Part shown: positions 26,156 through 35,100 of the stretch, piece by piece
Layout: every line of letters begins with the position of its first letter
How positions within the stretch are numbered: position 1 is the stretch's first letter
Assembly (NCBI RefSeq): GCF_014489475.1
Contig: NZ_CP060820.1
Location: forward strand, 1,566,001-1,630,000
Direction: 5' to 3'
Source of the DNA: Lysobacter terrestris
Lineage (GTDB): Bacteria > Pseudomonadota > Gammaproteobacteria > Xanthomonadales > Xanthomonadaceae
Length of the DNA: 64,000 bases
Made by a program: the position numbers and the translations under genes
The notes under the pieces: generated by a model
The model's database searches: none
What the model was told of the DNA's origin: nothing
The model's input: only the letters and a program-made list of their open reading frames with translations

Positions 26156-27532
26156 ATGTCCGAATCCCTGCTGCTCGTCCTGCTGCTGGTGGCCGTCGCG
26201 GTCGCCATCGTCCTGCTCGTCCTGCTGTTGCTGCGCCGGCCCGACACGTCGCTGGAGCAGGCGTTGCGCGCCGAACAGCGCGAAGGCCGCGGCGAATTGC
26301 GCCAGCAGCTGGACAGCCTGTCGGTGTTGCAGGAACAGCGCATCGGCGGCTTCGGCACGCAGCTGCAGGCGGTGGCGGCGCAGACCGACGCGCGCCTGGG
26401 CGAGTTCACCGCGCGCACCGACGCGCGCCTGGACGAACTGCGTGCCGCGCTCGGCGAGGACGCGCGCAAGGCCCGGCACGAAGGCAGCGAATCGCTGCGC
26501 ACGTTCACCGCGGCGCTGGACGCGCGCATCGCCGAACTCGCGCGCAACAACGAGGCGCGGCTGGGCGAGATGCGCACCACCCTGGAGTCGCAGCTGCAGA
26601 AGCTGCAGGCCGACAACGCGGCCAAGCTCGAACAGATGCGCGCCACCGTCGACGAGAAACTGCAGTCGACGCTGGAGACGCGGCTGGGCGAATCCTTCCG
26701 CCTGGTCTCCGAGCGGCTGGAGCAGGTGCAGCGCGGGCTGGGCGAGATGCAGCAGCTCGCCACCGGCGTCGGCGACCTCAAGCGCGTGCTGACCAACGTC
26801 AAGACCCGCGGCATCTTCGGCGAGGTGCAGCTCGCTGCGCTCTTGGAGCAGATCCTGCTACCTGAGCAATATCAGGCCAACTGCGCTCCTGTTCCGGGGC
26901 GCAATGAACGCGTTGAGTTCGCAGTGCGCCTCCCTGGCGCTGACGATGGCACGCCGATGTGGCTGCCGATCGACGCCAAGTTCCCGCGCGAGGACTACGA
27001 GCGCCTGCTCGACGCACAGGAACATGCGGATACCGTGGCCGCTGCCGAAGCAGGCATCGCGCTGGAGCGCGCGATCCGGCTGCAAGCACGGCAGATCCGA
27101 GACAAGTACCTCAGCCCGCCGTTCACTACCGATTATGCGCTGCTGTTCTTGCCAACTGAGGGCTTATTCGCCGAGGTACTGCGTCGACCCGGGCTGATGG
27201 AATCGATGCAGCGGGAGTTGCGCGTGGTCTTGACCGGGCCGACCACGTTGGCGGCAGTCCTTAACAGTCTGCGCATGGGCTTCCAGACCCTGGCGATCCA
27301 GCGTCGCTCCGGCGAGGTGCGTGAGTTGCTGTCGGCGGTCAAGACCGAGTTCGGCAAGTTCGGCGACACCCTGACAGCGGTGCGCAAGTCACTGGATGCG
27401 GCCAGTAACAAGCTGGGAAAGGCCGAGTCCAAAAGCCGAACGATCGAGCGCCACCTTCGCAACGTCGAGGCCCTGCCTGCCGACACCAGCCAGCGCCTGC
27501 TCGAGCTGGACCCGCATGACGATGAGGCCTGA
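26156..27532 (+). CDS. rmuC: DNA recombination protein RmuC
   Basis: This 458-residue protein has an N-terminal membrane anchor (about 3-26), a long coiled coil (about 35-195) and the RmuC nuclease-like domain (about 205-420) with GIFGEVQLAALLEQILLP, the PD-(D/E)XK-like LPIDAKFPREDYERLL and FLPTEGLFAEVLRRPGL. In E. coli RmuC limits inversions at short inverted repeats. Codon use changes inside the gene: from about 26840 to 27250 codons such as GCT, CCT, GTT, TTA and ACT appear that are rare in the first half, which suggests recombination within the gene. Confidence 0.94.
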   Translation: MSESLLLVLLLVAVAVAIVLLVLLLLRRPDTSLEQALRAEQREGRGELRQQLDSLSVLQEQRIGGFGTQLQAVAAQTDARLGEFTARTDARLDELRAALGEDARKARHEGSESLRTFTAALDARIAELARNNEARLGEMRTTLESQLQKLQADNAAKLEQMRATVDEKLQSTLETRLGESFRLVSERLEQVQRGLGEMQQLATGVGDLKRVLTNVKTRGIFGEVQLAALLEQILLPEQYQANCAPVPGRNERVEFAVRLPGADDGTPMWLPIDAKFPREDYERLLDAQEHADTVAAAEAGIALERAIRLQARQIRDKYLSPPFTTDYALLFLPTEGLFAEVLRRPGLMESMQRELRVVLTGPTTLAAVLNSLRMGFQTLAIQRRSGEVRELLSAVKTEFGKFGDTLTAVRKSLDAASNKLGKAESKSRTIERHLRNVEALPADTSQRLLELDPHDDEA

Positions 27533-27540
27533 GTAGGAAC

Positions 27541-27618
27541 GCGCGGCCTACGCCGCGCTGGGGCCCGTCCGGGTGCGAGACGCCAGCCACAAAAAAGCCC
27601 GGGACATCCCGGGCCTTT
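27541..27618. terminator. Bidirectional terminators between rmuC and mlaA
   Basis: Two hairpins lie between the convergent genes. GCGCGGC (27541-27547) pairs with GCCGCGC (27552-27558). Then AAAAAA-GCCCGGG (27597-27603), loop ACAT, CCCGGGC (27608-27614) and TTT form an intrinsic terminator that can work on both strands, ending rmuC on the plus strand and the mla operon on the minus strand. Confidence 0.85.
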
Positions 27619-27634
27619 CATCGGTCGCGACGGC

Positions 27635-28804
27635 TCAACCGCCGCCGGGCACCACCACCGGGATCGCGTCCACCGGCACGGTCGAGTCGTCCTCGTCCTC
27701 GCGCAGGTAATCGGGCAGGTCGCTGCCGTCGGCCTTCGCGCGGTCTCCGAAGATCTGGTAATCGCGGCGCTGCGACCACGCATCGCGCACCAGGGTGTAG
27801 TCGTCCTCGGCGCCCTCGCGCAGCGAGTCGGTCGACAGCAGCTGCGCGCGCACGTCGACCAGCTGCAGGCCCTGCAGCGGGATGCGGATCCTGTCGGCTT
27901 CGACCTGGCGCAACGGGCTCAGCGGCGCGTCGCCGGCCATGCCGAACACGTCGCGTACCGTGCGCGGGCCGAACAACGGCAGCTCGAAGTAGCGCGAACG
28001 CTTCCAGCCCCACACGCCCAGCGTCTGCCCGAAGTCCTCGCTTTTCTGCGGGATCTTGGCGCGCGAGGCCGGATCGAAGATGCCGCCGATGCCGACGGTC
28101 GAATTGAGCAGGAAGCGCCCGAGCGACTGCCCGGCCTGCTTGGGCTTGCCCTGCAGCAGGCTGTTGACCATGGTCAGCGGCTGGCTGAGGTTGTTGAAGA
28201 AGTTGCTCACGCCCAGGCGCACCGGCCGCGGCACCACCTTGACGTAACCGCGTGCCAGCGGCCGCGCGATGCCGCGGTCGACCGCGTTGTTGAAGCGGTG
28301 CATGCGCCGGTTGTAGCGCTCCCACGGATCGAAGGTGCCGGGCATTTCGGCGGCGTCGGGCAGGTTGGGGTCGCCGTATTCCTGCGTGCCGTAGATGTCG
28401 GCGAAGGCCTGCTCGGCGTCGGACTGCGCCGGTTCCGTGGTCTGCGGATCGAGCGGCGGCGTTTCGCCGGTGGCCGTATCGGACTGCGCGACTGCCGCAA
28501 CGCCGTCGCTCGCGGCAGCGTCGTCATCCGGTGCGATCGTCGCCTCGGACTCCGGTGCGGGTCCGCCGGGCGTGGCCGTGTCGGCCACGGGGCTTTCGCT
28601 TGCGGGTGCCGGTGTCGTGGCTTCCGTTGGCACCGGCGCCTGCGGCATCGCCGTGGCATCGATCGCCTGCGTCTGTGTCTGCGTCGCCGCAACGGCGGCC
28701 GGAGTGGCGCCCACGGCATTCGCCTCCTGCGACGCCGCCTGGGCGAAGGCGGAGGCAGGCGCGAGCAGCGCGGCCAGGGCGAGGGGGAGTCCGTTCGAAC
28801 GCAT
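27635..28804 (-). CDS. mlaA: MlaA (VacJ) outer-membrane phospholipid-removal protein, without lipobox
   Basis: This 389-residue protein ends in a normal MlaA domain (about 150-375: FDPWERYNRRMHRFNNAVD; SNFFNNLSQPLTMVNSLLQG; GVWGWKRSRYFELPLFGPRTVRD). MlaA removes mislocalised phospholipid from the outer leaflet and hands it to MlaC. The signal peptide ends SAFAQ with no lipobox cysteine, unlike E. coli MlaA. An Ala/Pro/Thr/Asp-rich segment of about 125 residues precedes the domain. It is last in the mla operon, 59 bp after the STAS gene. Confidence 0.93.
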   Translation of the reverse strand: MRSNGLPLALAALLAPASAFAQAASQEANAVGATPAAVAATQTQTQAIDATAMPQAPVPTEATTPAPASESPVADTATPGGPAPESEATIAPDDDAAASDGVAAVAQSDTATGETPPLDPQTTEPAQSDAEQAFADIYGTQEYGDPNLPDAAEMPGTFDPWERYNRRMHRFNNAVDRGIARPLARGYVKVVPRPVRLGVSNFFNNLSQPLTMVNSLLQGKPKQAGQSLGRFLLNSTVGIGGIFDPASRAKIPQKSEDFGQTLGVWGWKRSRYFELPLFGPRTVRDVFGMAGDAPLSPLRQVEADRIRIPLQGLQLVDVRAQLLSTDSLREGAEDDYTLVRDAWSQRRDYQIFGDRAKADGSDLPDYLREDEDDSTVPVDAIPVVVPGGG

Positions 28805-28863
28805 GGGGGTGCTGTCCAGGAAGGGCGGCCAGGCAACGCTACCGCAAATGCGGCGGCGAGAGT

Positions 28864-29145
28864 TCAGCTGGCGAAGGAAAGATCGTCCTGCAGGCGATAC
28901 GCGGCGCGCAACTCGTCCAGGCCTTCGGGGCGCCCCTGCAGCACGATGCCGCCCCCGGCCATCGCGGCGAGCTCGGCCAGCAGCGCGAGTCCGGCGCTGT
29001 CCACGCGCGGCACCGCGGTCAGGTCGAAGCGGCGCACGCCGGCGATTGCGGCGTGCAGCTGCGGCCACAACGCGGCGGCCGCGGCGCGATCGAGCGGACC
29101 GGTGAAGACCAGGGCGTCGTCCTGGCGGAGGCAGGTGGCAGTCAT
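28864..29145 (-). CDS. mlaB: MlaB-type STAS-domain protein
   Basis: This 93-residue cytoplasmic STAS protein (DLTAVPRVDSAGLALLAELAA, with the usual DSAG serine region) is the expected partner of the MlaF ATPase in the inner-membrane MlaFEDB complex. Length and place in the operon between mlaC and mlaA fit. The ribosome site is weak. Confidence 0.88.
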   Translation of the reverse strand: MTATCLRQDDALVFTGPLDRAAAAALWPQLHAAIAGVRRFDLTAVPRVDSAGLALLAELAAMAGGGIVLQGRPEGLDELRAAYRLQDDLSFAS

Positions 29146-29204
29146 GGCGGGGTCGGGAATGTGGATCGGCAGGCGATGGGCGGCGTCTCGCCGCCCATCT
29201 TGCG

Positions 29205-29873
29205 TCACTTGCTGGCGTCGGCCTGCAGCTTGCCGGCCTTGACGTCGGCGGCGACCTGCGCGATCGACTTGCGGCTGAGCGGGCCGTCGAACTGCGAGCG
29301 GAAGGTCTGCACGAAGCTCACGCCTTCCACCATCACGTCGAACACCTTCCAGCCGGTGCCGGTGTTGCGCAACAGGTAGTCGACCGGGATCGGCTCGCCG
29401 CCCTGGCGCAGGAATTCGCTGGATACGCGTACGCCACGGCCGTTGGGCAGCGGCGTTTCCGACTTCACCCGCACCTTGAGCTTGGCGTTGAACTGGAGCA
29501 GCGAGGAGCCGTAACGGCCCATCAGGCTGTCGGCGAGCGCATCGGCGAACAGCTTGACGTCGGCGTCCGACGCGCCGCGGCCGTGCGTGCCGAGCACCAG
29601 GCGCGCGGCGTAGTCGCGGTCGAACATCGCGTTGAATTCGCTGGTGATGAACTGGCGCAGCGTGGCCGGGTTCTTGGTGAACTCGGCGCGGCGCGATTCC
29701 AGCGTGGCCAGGACGCGGGTGCTGTTGTCGAGCACCATCTTGCTCGGCGTGCCGGCCTTGGTGGCGGCCGCGGCCTGCGCGGTGCCCTGTGCGACAGCGA
29801 CCGGCGTCGCCGCGACGAACGCGGCGGCAAGGGCGAGGGACAGCAGGTTGTTCTTGAACATGGCGTGGGTCAT
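29205..29873 (-). CDS. mlaC: MlaC periplasmic phospholipid carrier
   Basis: This 222-residue protein has a signal peptide (about 6-28, ending VAVAQ) and the Tol-Tol-Ttg2 fold: LRQFITSEFNAMFDRDYAARLVLG and GTGWKVFDVMVEGVSFVQTF. It ferries phospholipid between MlaA at the outer membrane and MlaFEDB at the inner membrane. Its ATG overlaps the mlaD stop (ATGA), so the two are coupled. Confidence 0.95.
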   Translation of the reverse strand: MTHAMFKNNLLSLALAAAFVAATPVAVAQGTAQAAAATKAGTPSKMVLDNSTRVLATLESRRAEFTKNPATLRQFITSEFNAMFDRDYAARLVLGTHGRGASDADVKLFADALADSLMGRYGSSLLQFNAKLKVRVKSETPLPNGRGVRVSSEFLRQGGEPIPVDYLLRNTGTGWKVFDVMVEGVSFVQTFRSQFDGPLSRKSIAQVAADVKAGKLQADASK

Positions 29874-30400
29874 TTCGTGGGCTCTTCCGTGGGGGCGGGA
29901 GATTCGGTGCTGGTGGTGTCCGAGGCGGCGGCATCGCCCGCGGGCTTGCCACCGCCGGAGAACATGTACTTGCCGACCAGCTGGATCAGGTCGACCGCGG
30001 GTTGGGTCATGAAGATCTCGTCGCCGGGCTTGAGCGGCTCCGGATCGCCGCCGGGGGTGAGGCCGATGTAGCTCTCGCCCAGTAGGCCGTTGGTGAAGAT
30101 GCCCGCGGCGGTGTCGCCGGGCAGGTCCTTGTACTTGTTGTCGATGGCCAGGGTCACGACGGAGTCGTATTTAACCGGGTCGACCTGAATATCGGCCACC
30201 TTGCCGACCGCGACGCCGGCGATTTTCACCGGTGCGTTCGGGCGCAGCGCGCCGATCGCGGTGAAACGCGCCTTCAACGCGTACGAGCTGTTGCCGAAGC
30301 CCCAGTTGCGGTTGGTCGAGGCCAGCGCCAGCACCAGCAGCGAGCCCAGGGCGAGCAGCAGGAAGGCGCCGACGGCGAATTCGATTCTTGGACCACGCAT
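29870..30400 (-). CDS. mlaD: MlaD, MCE-domain subunit of the phospholipid transporter
   Basis: This 176-residue protein has one N-terminal membrane helix (about 9-28), a single MCE domain (about 40-120: ARFTAIGALRPNAPVKIAGV, GLLGESYIGLTPGG) and a Pro/Ser/Thr/Glu tail. It forms the hexameric periplasmic ring of MlaFEDB. AAGGTGATC precedes the start, and directly upstream of that lies a 71-bp hairpin. Confidence 0.95.
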   Translation of the reverse strand: MRGPRIEFAVGAFLLLALGSLLVLALASTNRNWGFGNSSYALKARFTAIGALRPNAPVKIAGVAVGKVADIQVDPVKYDSVVTLAIDNKYKDLPGDTAAGIFTNGLLGESYIGLTPGGDPEPLKPGDEIFMTQPAVDLIQLVGKYMFSGGGKPAGDAAASDTTSTESPAPTEEPTK

Positions 30401-30413
30401 AGATCACCTTTTC

Positions 30414-30484
30414 GTAGCCCGGGTAAGCGCAGCGCACCCGGGTGGCGCTTCCCGGGTGCGGCCTGCGGCCTTACCCGGGCTACG
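30414..30484. repeat. 71-bp nested hairpin repeat between mlaE and mlaD
   Basis: CGTAGCCCGGGTAAG (30414-30428) pairs perfectly over 15 bp with CTTACCCGGGCTACG (30470-30484). Inside, CGCAG/CTGCG and GCACCCGGG/CCCGGGTGC give a second nested stem. The element fills almost the whole gap between the mlaE stop and the mlaD ribosome site. GTAGCCCGGGTAAG...CACCCGGG elements recur in intergenic regions of many proteobacteria, as far as I recall. Confidence 0.8.
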
Positions 30485-30487
30485 GAA

Positions 30488-31237
30488 TCAACGGAACAAC
30501 AAAGCCGACATCACGAAGTTGAACATCAGCACCAGCAGCGACGCGTTGACCACCGCCTGCGTCGTCGCCACCGAGGTGCCCTCGATGGTCGGCTCGGCGT
30601 GGTAGCCGACGTGCGCGGCGACCAGCGCGGCGACCGCGCCGAACACGCCCGACTTCACGAACGCCATCAGGAAGTCGTCGTGGAAGTCGACGCTGTCCTT
30701 GAGCACCTGCCAGAAGAAGCCCTGGTCGATGCCGATCACGTGCACCGCTTCGAAGTAGCCGGCGCTGATCGCCAGGCTGCAGAAGAACGCGGTCAGCAGC
30801 GGCATCGAGATCACCGCGGCCCAGAAACGCGGCGCCACCGCCTTGCCGATCGGATCGATCGCCATCAGGCCGAGCGCGGTGATCTGGTCGGTGGCGCGCA
30901 TCAAACCGAGTTCCGCCGCGATCGAGGAACCGGCGCGGCCGATGAACAGCAGCGCGGTCAGCACCGGGCCGAGTTCGCGGTACATGCCCAGGCCGAGCAT
31001 GGCGCTGACCTGGTTGGCAGCGCCGTAGGTGTCGAGCGCGCGATAACCCAGCAGGGTCACCGACAGGCCGACGAAGGCGCCGCCAACGGTGACGATGGGC
31101 AGGGTGCGCGCGCCGATCTTGTAGATCTCGCGCACCAGCTCGCGGAAGAAGTCGGCGGTGGGCTTGCTCGCGCGCAGCACCGACAGGGTGAACAGGCCGG
31201 CGCGGCCGATGGCGCGGGTGGTGGACACGAACGGCAT
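30488..31237 (-). CDS. mlaE: MlaE, permease subunit of the phospholipid ABC transporter
   Basis: This 249-residue integral membrane protein has the MlaE signature: PIVTVGGAFVGLSVTLLGY, VLTALLFIGRAGSSIAAELG, MRATDQITALGLMAIDP and a conserved C-terminal helix. It works with MlaF, MlaD and MlaB. Its ATG overlaps the mlaF stop (ATGA). Confidence 0.95.
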   Translation of the reverse strand: MPFVSTTRAIGRAGLFTLSVLRASKPTADFFRELVREIYKIGARTLPIVTVGGAFVGLSVTLLGYRALDTYGAANQVSAMLGLGMYRELGPVLTALLFIGRAGSSIAAELGLMRATDQITALGLMAIDPIGKAVAPRFWAAVISMPLLTAFFCSLAISAGYFEAVHVIGIDQGFFWQVLKDSVDFHDDFLMAFVKSGVFGAVAALVAAHVGYHAEPTIEGTSVATTQAVVNASLLVLMFNFVMSALLFR

Positions 31238-32031
31238 CAGGCGACCTCCGCCCGCGAATTGAACGCCGCGCTCTCGAACGGAATCGGGCCGTCCGGTTCG
31301 CCGTTGAGGAACTGGCGGATCAGCGGATCGGTGCTGGCTTCGAGCGCGGACGGCGTGCCCGAGAACACGATGCCGCCGTTGGCGATCACCACCGCGTGGT
31401 CGGCGATCGGCAGGGTTTCGTGCACGTGGTGGGTGACGATGATGCTGGTCAGGCCGAGCGAGTCGTTGAGGCGCTTGACCAGGTCCATGACCACGCCAGA
31501 GGCGATCGGGTCCAGGCCGGTCAGCGGCTCGTCGTAGATCATCAGCGGCGGGTCCAGCGCCAAGGCGCGGGCCAGTGCGACGCGGCGCGCCATGCCGCCG
31601 GAGAGTTCGCGCGGGTAGGCATCGGCGGCCGCGCGCAGGCCGACCGCGTGCAGCTTCATCAGCACCAGGCGGCGGATCAGCGCCGGCGGCAACCTGGTGT
31701 GCATGCGCAGCGGCAGGGCGACGTTCTCGGCGGCGGTGAGGTCGGTGAGCAGGCCGTTGCCCTGCAGCAGCACGCCGATGCCCTTGCGCAGCTCCAGCAG
31801 CGCGCGCTGCGCGCGCGGCACCGGCTGGCCCAGCACTTCGACCGTGCCCGACGTCGGTGCCAACTCGCCGGTGAGCGCCGACAGCAGCGTCGACTTGCCG
31901 CTGCCCGACGGCCCCAGCACCGCGACGATGCTGCCGCGCGGCACCGACAGGGTGATGTCGCGCAGCACCGTGCGTCCGCCGCGGTCGAGGCGGAGGTGGT
32001 CGATGCGGACGATGGGCGAGGTGTCGGGCAT
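31237..32031 (-). CDS. mlaF: MlaF, ATPase of the phospholipid ABC transporter
   Basis: This 264-residue ABC ATPase has Walker A GPSGSGKS at about 40-47, Q-loop LLQGNGLL, signature LSGGMARR, Walker B MIYDEPLTGLD and H-loop VTHHVHE. It is the first gene of mlaFEDCBA. The start at 32031 was set by the family N-terminus; the frame is open 53 codons further but looks non-coding. It is divergent from recC. Confidence 0.95.
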   Translation of the reverse strand: MPDTSPIVRIDHLRLDRGGRTVLRDITLSVPRGSIVAVLGPSGSGKSTLLSALTGELAPTSGTVEVLGQPVPRAQRALLELRKGIGVLLQGNGLLTDLTAAENVALPLRMHTRLPPALIRRLVLMKLHAVGLRAAADAYPRELSGGMARRVALARALALDPPLMIYDEPLTGLDPIASGVVMDLVKRLNDSLGLTSIIVTHHVHETLPIADHAVVIANGGIVFSGTPSALEASTDPLIRQFLNGEPDGPIPFESAAFNSRAEVA

Positions 32032-32194
32032 GCCGGAATGGTCGGTTCGCGTGCGCGGGCAAAAACGTGCGCAAGGATGGGGGCGCACGGCTGAATGGGA
32101 GATGGCGGCGGGCATTGTCGCAGACCCGGGCGCGCAGGTTCGGCGACGACGCGATCTCACCCGCTGCGATCCGTATCCGGCAAGATGCACGCCG

Positions 32195-35100
32195 ATGCCA
32201 GCCGCACCCGACTTCCGCCTCTACCACTCCAATGCCCTGGACGTACTGGCGGGACTGCTGGCGGCAGAACTGCGCCGGCCGGCTCCCGGCCAGCCGTTGC
32301 TCGCACCCGATACCGTGCTGGTGCCGCAGGTGGCGATGCGGCGTTGGCTGCAGGCCACGTTGGCCAAGGAATACGGCATCGCCGCCAACCTGGAATTTCT
32401 CACCCCGGGCGAATTCGTCCGTCGCGCGCTCGACGCCAATGTCGCCGGCGCCGACGAAGACCTGGACGCGAGTGCGCTGCACTGGCGCCTCTACGCCGCG
32501 CTGACCGACGCCGACACCTTGCGCGAGCCGGCGCTGCACGCGCTGCGCGGTTATCTGGCCGGCGACGATCCGCTCAAGCCATGGTCGCTGGCGGGCGAAC
32601 TGGCCAGCGTGTTCGAGAAGTACCAGGCCTGGCGCCGCGACTGGCTGCTGGCCTGGGAAGCCGGCGAACAGCCGCGCGATGCGCAGGCCGCGCTGTGGCG
32701 GCGGGTCGCGCGCGGGCAGCGCCACCGTGCGCGGCGCATCGACGACTACCTCGCGCGCTTCAACGACGCCACCGCGCCCTTGCCTGCGGGGCTGCCACCG
32801 CGCCTGTTCGCCTTCGCCACGCTCAACATCTCGCCCGACGTGCTGCGGGTGATCGCCACCCAGGCGCGCGTGGGCCCCCTGCATTTCTATCTGCCCACGC
32901 CCACGCGCAAGTACTGGGGCGACCTGGCCACGCTGGGCGAACGCCTGCGCGCGGGCGAAGCCGCTTTCGATCCCGACGAAAACCCCTTGCTGCAGGCCTG
33001 GGGCGCCGCCGGACGCGACTTCATGGCGGTCCTGGGTGGCTACGAAGTGGTGCATCCCTCCGGCGAGTTCGCCGCCTACGACGATGCCGAGGAGCGCGAC
33101 CCCGACGGATCCGGCGCGGGCGCCGATACCCTGCTGCAGCGCCTGCAACACGACCTGCTGCATCGGCGCGGCCCGTCTTCGCCGGCTTGGCGCAACGCAC
33201 TGGACGCCCACGATCCCAGCGTGCAGGTCCACGCCTGCCACACCCGCCTGCGCGAGGTGCAGGTGCTGCACGACCAGTTGCGCGGCCTGCTCGAGGACCC
33301 GCGCTTCGATCCGCCGCTGCAGCCGCGCGAGATCGCCGTGCTCGCGCCCGACATCGATCCCTACGTGCCGCACATCGCCGCGGTGTTCGGCGGCGGCGCG
33401 CGCCACGACGCAATTCCCTATGCATTGGCCGACACCAGCCCGATGGCGGCCGAGCCGCTGGCGGCGGTGTTCCTGCAACTGCTGGCGCTGCCGGTATCGC
33501 GTTTCGGCCTGAGCGAAGTGCTCGACCTGCTCGCCACGCCGGCGCTGGCCGATGCGGCCCAGCTGGATGCCGCCGCGCTGGAGCGCCTGCACGGCTGGTT
33601 GCGCGAGGCCGGCGCGCGCTGGGGCCTGGATGCGGCGCATCGCAGCCGCCACGACGCGCCGCGCGACGACGCCTGCACCTGGGCGTTCGCCCTTGACCGC
33701 CTGCTGCTGGGTCACGCCAGCGACGACGAGGCCCCGATTCTTGGCGTCGCTCCGTACACCGAGATGGAAGGCAGTGCGCTCGACGCGCTCGACGCGCTGA
33801 TCCGGGTGCTGCGCGTGCTCGCCCGCCACGAACGCGTGCTAGCCACCGCAATGCCGCCGGCGCTGTGGCGCGAGCGCCTGCTCGACCTGCTTGCCGCGCT
33901 GCTGCCCGAGCACCTGCGCAGCGGCGGCGACCAGCGCGCGCGCGAACGCCTGCACGGCCTGCTCGACGACTTCGCCAGCGCCGCGGCCGCCGCGGACTTC
34001 GTCGCTCCGGTGCCGCCGGAAGTGGTGCGTGCGCACTTCCAGGCCGCACTGGCCCAGGCCGACACGCGCGCGCCGCTGCTCACCGGCGGCATCAGCTTCG
34101 GCCGCATGGTGCCGATGCGGCTGCTGCCGTTCCGGGTGATCGCATTGCTGGGCATGAACGACGGCGATTACCCGCGCCGCGATCCCGCCGGCGGCCTCAA
34201 CAAGCTGGCGGCGGACCTGCTCGGCCCGGCGCGTCGCCACGGCGACCGCTCGTTGCGCGAGGACGACCGCTTCCTGTTCCTGCAGCTGTTCGCCGCGGCC
34301 AGCGACGTGCTGTACCTGAGCTACCTCGGCGCCGATCCGCGCGACGGCAGCGAGCGCGAGCCCTCGGTACTGGTGTCGGAACTGCTCGACACCGCGGCGC
34401 GCTACCACGCCGAGCCGGCGGCAGTGCGCAAGGCCTTCACCGTGCGCCATCCGCTGCAGCCGTTCGCGCCGGCGGCGTTCGGCGCCGGCGCGAACGGCGA
34501 GGAACCGCGCCGCTACAGCTACCGCGGCGAATGGCGCCCGGCCGCGCAGAGCCAGGGCGGCGAACGGCAGCCGTTGGGCGCGTGGTTGCGCGCGCCGCTG
34601 CCGGCGCGGCCGCGCGAGGATGCGCCGGAGGAGCTCAGCCTCACCGACCTGCGCAAGTTCCTGCGCGATCCCTGCGAGGCCTTCCTGCGCCAGCGCCTGC
34701 ACCTGCGCCTGCCGGAGGAAAGCGATGCGCAGGACGACACCGAACCGCTGACCCTGCCCGGGCGCGGCCTGCAGCACTGGCAGTTGCAGCACGCGGTGTT
34801 CGACGCCTGCGTCGCCGGCATCGGCGACGAGCTCGCCGCGCGCCTGCGCGCGCGGGCGATGCTGCCGTCCGGGCCCATGGGCATGCGCCAGCTCGAACGC
34901 GTGCGCGCCACCGTGCAGCCTTATGCCGATGCCTTCCGCGAGTGGCGCCGCGGTGCGCCGCGCACGGTGAACGTCGATGTCGAACTCGACGGCATCCGCC
35001 TGTACGGCCGCATCGAGGACGTCTATGCCGACGGCCTGGCCCGATTGCGCTTTGACGAACTGCACGGCCCGGCGCAGATCGCGCACGGCCTCGACTGGCT

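Noticed and set aside
30488-33829. Long minus-strand frame that would fuse 860 residues to MlaE
   Set aside because: The upstream part crosses mlaF in the wrong frame and recC on the opposite strand. MlaE has its own start overlapping the mlaF stop.
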